A stretch of 45,780 bases of DNA from Bacteroidota bacterium (GTDB taxonomy: Bacteria > Bacteroidota > Bacteroidia > Chitinophagales > Chitinophagaceae), in assembly GCA_025362055.1 (NCBI GenBank), contig JANYIM010000014.1, positions 1 to 45,780 on the forward strand, given 5' to 3'. Under the pieces are notes generated by a model that ran no database searches, was not told the origin of the DNA, and saw only the letters and a list, made by a program, of their open reading frames with translations. Position 1 is the stretch's first letter, and each line of letters begins with the position of its first letter. The position numbers were made by a program, and so were the translations under genes. Shown one piece after another: positions 42,658 to 45,780 of the stretch.

Positions 42658-42669
42658 GGGCTTTAGCCC
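42658..42669. repeat. palindrome GGGCTTTAGCCC over the tnpA stop
   Basis: It overlaps the stop codon of the transposase gene (42663-42665 on the minus strand), matching the word before umuC and the one over the umuD stop. Confidence 0.75.
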
Positions 42670-43097
42670 TCCATCATCCTAAATCCATATCTCTCCACAA
42701 ATTCATCATGCTCCTCCTGAAAAGTTCTCTTTTGATGATGCGCTTCCTGGTTTTTAATGTATTCTCTTACCCTGTTTACTCCCGATTCACTCACTGATAC
42801 AGCAAAATATTCGGATTGCCATTCAAATTTTTCTTTACATAAATTGTTCTTATTGATCCAGAAAGAACTTTCACCTTTCAGCAACTGCATTATATTGGCA
42901 ATCTTCTGATCCGGGTTTAATGAAATGAGGCAATGCACATGATCAATATGGCCATTAACAAAATCAATATGAATGTTTTTTGTTTTTGCATTTTCCCTGA
43001 TGTGCGTAAACACCAGTTGCCGGATATCTTTCGTTAGCAATGGCGATCTTTTTTTAGTTGCCCAAACTAAATGGATCCAGATTTTAATGAATGGCAT
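42663..43097 (-). CDS. tnpA: IS200/IS605-like (Y1, REP-associated) transposase
   Basis: HUH single-strand endonuclease that moves or copies DNA hairpins. Seen: 144 residues; IKIWIHLVWATKKRSPLLT at the N-terminus, the metal-binding H-U-H in GHIDHVHCLISL, LKGESSFWINKN and EWQSEYFAVSVSESGVNRVREYIKNQEAHH, where the Tyr of REYIKNQ is the expected catalytic nucleophile. The length is standard for TnpA. No tnpB partner is present. Hairpin repeats lie on both sides, as expected for REP-associated transposases. The reading frame is intact, so it may be active. Confidence 0.92.
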   Translation of the reverse strand: MPFIKIWIHLVWATKKRSPLLTKDIRQLVFTHIRENAKTKNIHIDFVNGHIDHVHCLISLNPDQKIANIMQLLKGESSFWINKNNLCKEKFEWQSEYFAVSVSESGVNRVREYIKNQEAHHQKRTFQEEHDEFVERYGFRMMEG

Positions 43098-43115
43098 ATA
43101 AATAATTTTTAGTTT

Positions 43116-43129
43116 TCATGAATTGCCCT
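43116..43129. repeat. right 14-bp inverted repeat (TCATGAATTGCCCT)
   Basis: Exact inverse of 42585-42598, just upstream of the tnpA start. It overlaps the first tandem repeat unit. Confidence 0.75.
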
Positions 43130-43158
43130 GGTGAATTGCCCTGGTGAATTGCCCTGGG
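43120..43158. repeat. three tandem 13-bp units (GAATTGCCCTGGT)
   Basis: Units at 43120-43132, 43133-43145 and 43146-43158. The first two are identical and the third differs only in its last base (G). The third unit runs into the palindrome over the umuD stop. Confidence 0.85.
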
Positions 43159-43169
43159 CTTTAGCCCAG
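43154..43169. repeat. palindrome CTGGGCT-TT-AGCCCAG over the umuD stop
   Basis: Stem 43154-43160 with 43163-43169. The last codons and stop of umuD (minus strand, stop at 43161-43163) are inside it, so the insertion may have replaced the original end of umuD. Confidence 0.75.
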
Positions 43170-43595
43170 AGGCCTTATAATATATGTAACAACCCCCCAG
43201 ATCTTACAATCATCGAACTCACTCACATCGATGGGCGAAAGTTTTGGTGTTTCGGGTATCAGCCTTATTTTGTTCATGGTTTTTTCCAATCGCCGTATCA
43301 GCATTTCACCGTTAATGACAGCGATCACGATCTTTCCGTTCGTGGGTTTTATACTCCTGTCCACGATCACAATATCGCCGTCATGGATAGAAGCCCCGGT
43401 CATGCTATTGCCCGTTACCCGCATGAAATAGGTGGCCGGCTTGTTTTTGATCAGTTGCTCATTCAGGTCGATGCCCCGCTCCATGTAATCATCAGCGGCG
43501 GCGGTAAAGCCCGTGGCATTGGCGGTGGGCACATCCTGTTGCGTGAATCGCTTGCTGCCACCGTACCCTGCGGCAAAGAATTTTTCCACTTCCAT
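43161..43595 (-). CDS. umuD: UmuD-like S24 peptidase with Arg in place of the catalytic Lys
   Basis: Accessory subunit of Pol V; RecA-stimulated self-cleavage yields the active UmuD'. Seen: 144 residues, no helix-turn-helix, so not LexA. The cleavage site is Thr28-Gly29-Phe30 (Cys24-Gly25-Phe26 in E. coli), DDYMERGIDLNEQLI follows, and the nucleophile is Ser64 in TGNSM. The general-base Lys97 of E. coli (GEFTVKKL) aligns with Arg101 in GEMLIRRL; the codon is CGG (43293-43295). The Ser-to-base distance of 37 residues is identical in both, so the alignment is firm. Autocleavage should be impaired. The promoter upstream is covered by three CTAA-N5-TTAG sites. Confidence 0.9.
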   Translation of the reverse strand: MEVEKFFAAGYGGSKRFTQQDVPTANATGFTAAADDYMERGIDLNEQLIKNKPATYFMRVTGNSMTGASIHDGDIVIVDRSIKPTNGKIVIAVINGEMLIRRLEKTMNKIRLIPETPKLSPIDVSEFDDCKIWGVVTYIIRPLG

Positions 43596-43614
43596 ATAAT
43601 TATATTTGTATTAA

Positions 43615-43663
43615 CTAATTAATTTAGTAAATTTATGCTAAAATAATTAGCTAACAAATTTAG
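43615..43663. promoter_or_regulatory. operator array: three CTAA-N5-TTAG palindromes
   Basis: Thirteen-base inverted repeats at 43615-43627, 43638-43650 and 43651-43663, each exactly CTAA, five bases, TTAG. They lie in the divergent gap between umuD and the 2H phosphoesterase gene and flank or overlap the predicted umuD promoter. Probably the binding sites of the local DNA-damage repressor; the repressor gene is not in this window. Confidence 0.6.
43628..43658 (-). promoter_or_regulatory. umuD promoter (TTTG-N19-TAAATTTA)
   Basis: On the minus strand TTTG (43658-43655) is followed after 19 bases by TAAATTTA (43635-43628), matching the Bacteroidota TTTG-N19-TAnnTTTG consensus except for the last base. 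It lies 32 bases before the umuD ATG. This is the best-spaced promoter in the window. Confidence 0.55.
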
Positions 43664-43682
43664 TAACCAAAATATTTTAGCC

Positions 43683-44300
43683 ATGAAAGGAATAACAGGC
43701 AATTTGCTGCCGGGCTACAGGATATATGAATACCTGCTGGCCCTCAATCCGCACGAAGAACTGCGGAATAAAATATTGGATGTAAAAAAAGATTTTTACG
43801 ATAAATACAAGGCCGATACGGCCCACTGGGGAAAACCGCACATCACACTGGTCAACTATTTACAGTACGAAATGATGGAAGAACGGACCGTTAACCGCCT
43901 GCACCAACTTGCGATGGGATACCCACCGGTAAAGATAGAGCTGAAAGACTATGGAAGTTTTCCCAGTCATACCATCTATATCAATATCACAAGTAAAGTA
44001 CCCATACAAAACCTGGTGAAACAAATACGTGCCGAAGCGCAAAGATTAATGAAACTCAATGACGATAACAAACCGCATTTCATCATGGAGCCGCACCTAA
44101 CGATAGCGCGTAGACTACAACCCTGGCAATACGAACAGGGATGGCTCGAGTACAGTCACAAGCATTTCACCGGCAGGTTCATTGCCGATGCCATGTTATT
44201 ATTAAGGCGGCCTGCGGGAGAAATGAAATACCAGGTGCTGCAGCGATTTGAATTTCAGAATTTACCGGTTGGGACGAAGCAGGGGGAGTTATTTGGCTAA
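43683..44300 (+). CDS. 2H phosphoesterase (2'-5' RNA ligase family)
   Basis: Known family: LigT/ThpR-like enzymes that act on 2',3'-cyclic phosphates or 2'-5' linkages in RNA. Seen: 205 residues with the two H-x-T motifs, KPHITL (about 51-56) and EPHLTIARRL (about 137-146), in the two symmetrical halves. The rest is typical alpha/beta 2H fold sequence. It diverges from umuD across the shared operator array, so it may be damage-inducible. The natural substrate is unknown. Confidence 0.82.
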   Translation: MKGITGNLLPGYRIYEYLLALNPHEELRNKILDVKKDFYDKYKADTAHWGKPHITLVNYLQYEMMEERTVNRLHQLAMGYPPVKIELKDYGSFPSHTIYINITSKVPIQNLVKQIRAEAQRLMKLNDDNKPHFIMEPHLTIARRLQPWQYEQGWLEYSHKHFTGRFIADAMLLLRRPAGEMKYQVLQRFEFQNLPVGTKQGELFG

Positions 44301-44491
44301 GAGCTAAAAGAGAAAAAGAATTTTTTGTACCCGGCATCTTAGCATTGTGCGTCTTCGGCGGCGTCGCACTCTTGTACTATAGCTCATTATTGAACAATTC
44401 AAGTTGATAAATCTATTCTGTGCTTCCGCGCCTTTATGGCAAAAATAATTCGTGTAATTCGTTTCTTCAATTCGTGTAATAAAAATTTATC
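44301..44491. other. 191-bp gap with direct repeats AATTCGTGTAAT
   Basis: Two identical 12-bp copies at 44447-44458 and 44469-44480, plus a partial AATTCGTTT between them, lie just before the radical SAM start. A small GTGCG...CGCAC inverted repeat is near 44350. No gene or clear promoter is seen in this gap. Confidence 0.5.
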
Positions 44492-45628
44492 ATGGCAAAC
44501 AAACTCCCACAAGACCACCACAAAGTAACTCCCCAAAACCACGAACAACCTAGGCCCTCTCCCGAAGGAAGGGTGGGCGAAGGTTATCTCCAGGGCAGGG
44601 GTGCACAGATCAACACAAAGAACCGTTTCTTAAAAGACGAAAAAACAAAAGAGCATATTGAAGCCATCGACGATTGGGAAGAAAGCAATACGCCTACGCA
44701 ATACCTGGAGCAATCATCAAAGACCATCGTAAATAAAGTGGAAAGCCCGGATGTAGGCATGGGCTACAGCATGAATCCCTATGCCGGTTGCGAGCACGGC
44801 TGCATTTACTGCTATGCCCGTAATGTGCACGAATACTGGGGTTATAGCGCCGGCCTCGATTTTGAAAGAAAGATCATAATCAAAAAAAATGCACCGCAAC
44901 TGCTGCGTAAATTTTTAATGAACCCTAAATGGGAATGTGCCCCCATTATGCTCAGCGGTAACACGGATTGTTACCAGCCTGCCGAGCAGCACTACCGTTT
45001 AACAAGAGGCCTTCTCGAAGTGTGCAACGAATTCAACCAGCCCGTGGGCATACTCACCAAAAATTCCTGGATATTAAAAGATAAGGACCTGTTGCAGGAA
45101 ATGGCTAAGAAAAAAATTGTTTCTGCCATGGTATCCATCACTTCTTTTAATGAAGACCTGCGCCGCATCATGGAACCACGCACCACCACGGCCAAACAAA
45201 AATTAAAAGTCATCAATGAACTCAGCAGCGCGGGTGTGCGCATGGGTATCATGATGGGGCCAATGATACCGGGGTTGAATGAACACGAAATGCAACGTAT
45301 CATGAAAGCTGCAGCCGACAATGGTGCCACCTTCACCGCCTACACATTCATCCGCTTAAATGGCGCTATCAAATTTTTTTTTCATGATTGGCTTTATAAG
45401 AACCTGCCCAATCACGCCGATAAGGTTTGGCATCTGATTGAACAAAGCCACGATGGAAAAGTGAATGACACCCGCTGGGGCGTGCGCATGCGGGGAGAGG
45501 GCAGCATTGCCGATATGGTAGCGCAGCAATATAAAAAATATGGAAAACTATATCATATGAATGCGGAGGAGTGGAGTTTGAATACGAAGATATTTCAGCG
45601 GCCGGGTGGGCAAATAAATTTATTCTGA
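44492..45628 (+). CDS. radical SAM protein, PA0069/SPL-related family
   Basis: Uses a 4Fe-4S cluster to cleave S-adenosylmethionine; its substrate is not known. Seen: 378 residues; GCEHGCIYCYARN has the C-x3-C-x2-C cluster motif, preceded by GYSMNPYAG and followed by IMLSGNTDCYQPAE, GILTKNSWILKD, MVSITSFNEDLRRIMEPRT and GPMIPGLNEHE, the normal blocks of the PA0069-type family. The conserved part begins at LQGRGAQINTKNRF, about residue 33. Residues 20-31 (PRPSPEGRVGEG) come from a GC-rich repeat-like insert and have no counterpart in the family as I know it. The gene is free-standing. Confidence 0.9.
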   Translation: MANKLPQDHHKVTPQNHEQPRPSPEGRVGEGYLQGRGAQINTKNRFLKDEKTKEHIEAIDDWEESNTPTQYLEQSSKTIVNKVESPDVGMGYSMNPYAGCEHGCIYCYARNVHEYWGYSAGLDFERKIIIKKNAPQLLRKFLMNPKWECAPIMLSGNTDCYQPAEQHYRLTRGLLEVCNEFNQPVGILTKNSWILKDKDLLQEMAKKKIVSAMVSITSFNEDLRRIMEPRTTTAKQKLKVINELSSAGVRMGIMMGPMIPGLNEHEMQRIMKAAADNGATFTAYTFIRLNGAIKFFFHDWLYKNLPNHADKVWHLIEQSHDGKVNDTRWGVRMRGEGSIADMVAQQYKKYGKLYHMNAEEWSLNTKIFQRPGGQINLF

Positions 45629-45710
45629 TTTTTTATTCTGCCGAAACTATTGATATTACTACCTTTCATAACATTCTGCAATCCCACTATTGTAACTATT
45701 TTAAAAATAA

Positions 45711-45743
45711 ATTTGGCTATTCAAAAAAAAATAATTCATCTTT
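45711..45743 (+). promoter_or_regulatory. promoter candidate for a gene beyond the window
   Basis: TTTG, about 21 bases, then CATCTTTG (one mismatch to TAnnTTTG) in the last 152 bp, which carry no gene I can support. It points rightwards, so a downstream gene probably starts just past 45780. Confidence 0.4.
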
Positions 45744-45780
45744 GCATTGCAAAAAATTAAAAAATGCTACGCAGTAATTT

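Larger units (their letters stand above)
42518..43169 (-). mobile_element. IS200-like/REP-associated element inserted between umuD and umuC
   Basis: A tnpA-like gene (42663-43097, minus) is flanked on both sides by short hairpin repeats and bounded by GGGCTTTAGCCC palindromes (42518-42529 and 43156-43167). Exact 14-bp inverted copies AGGGCAATTCATGA (42585-42598) and TCATGAATTGCCCT (43116-43129) flank the gene. This layout is that of an IS200/RAYT-type single-strand transposition unit. The precise ends are inferred; the element separates two genes that are normally adjacent. Confidence 0.6.

Noticed and set aside
43120-43158. Possible CRISPR-like repeat array
   Set aside because: The three 13-bp units are directly abutting with no spacers, so this is a tandem repeat linked to the transposase.
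45571-45777. 68-codon plus-strand ORF at the right end
   Set aside because: It overlaps the end of the radical SAM gene in another frame and continues through AT-rich promoter-like DNA; no recognisable features.

Overview
The window looks like a chromosomal stretch of a Bacteroidota bacterium, most likely a member of the Chitinophagaceae or a near relative. The grounds are the low-to-moderate GC, the frequent TAnnTTTG boxes upstream of genes (the -7 element of the Bacteroidota housekeeping sigma factor), the scarcity of strong Shine-Dalgarno sites, the CruF/CrtD/fused CrtYcd type of carotenoid operon, and the family types seen throughout. Taxonomy is inferred from recognition only; no search was run.

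Region 1 (1 to ~257) does not fit what follows. It reads on the minus strand as the N-terminus of a secreted PQQ-dependent dehydrogenase, and it abuts an rmlB gene that has lost its first third at that exact point. This is either an assembly chimera or a recombination junction.

Region 2 (258-32286) is a large surface-polysaccharide locus, almost entirely on the plus strand. It holds the tail of rmlB, rmlA, a frameshifted flippase and a second intact flippase. Nine glycosyltransferases (GT2 and GT4) are present, with five methyltransferase-like proteins and an O-acyltransferase. Further sugar-processing genes are an asparagine-synthase-type amidotransferase, UDP-galactopyranose mutase, a NodB-like deacetylase overlapping a formyltransferase, and two paralogous polytopic proteins that are the best candidates for the polymerase. 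The 3' end is a bacillosamine-like module: PglA-like GT, PglD-like acyltransferase, SDR, LegC/PglE-like aminotransferase and PglC-like phosphoglycosyl transferase. Together these could make a lipid-linked glycan containing deoxyamino sugars and galactofuranose, flip it and polymerise it. No Wza/Wzc/Wzz export genes are in the window.

Region 3 (32376-40318) is a light/stress pigment locus. A MerR-type regulator with a B12-binding domain (CarH/LitR type) is followed by an ECF sigma factor, with two 28-bp palindromes of identical architecture between them. Then comes a tight operon crtI-crtB-idi-crtD-cruF-crtZ-crtYcd. The gene set predicts a monocyclic hydroxylated xanthophyll of the saproxanthin type. 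A DUF72 gene follows by 5 bp.

Region 4 (41229-45628) is a DNA-damage/accessory segment. A umuD-umuC pair on the minus strand has been split by an IS200-like/REP-associated transposase gene embedded in hairpin repeats. UmuD carries Arg in place of its catalytic Lys. The umuD promoter sits inside three copies of CTAA-N5-TTAG shared with a divergent 2H phosphoesterase gene. A PA0069-type radical SAM protein closes the window. I see no rRNA, tRNA or CRISPR array. No stretch longer than about 200 bases lacks a gene or a described element.
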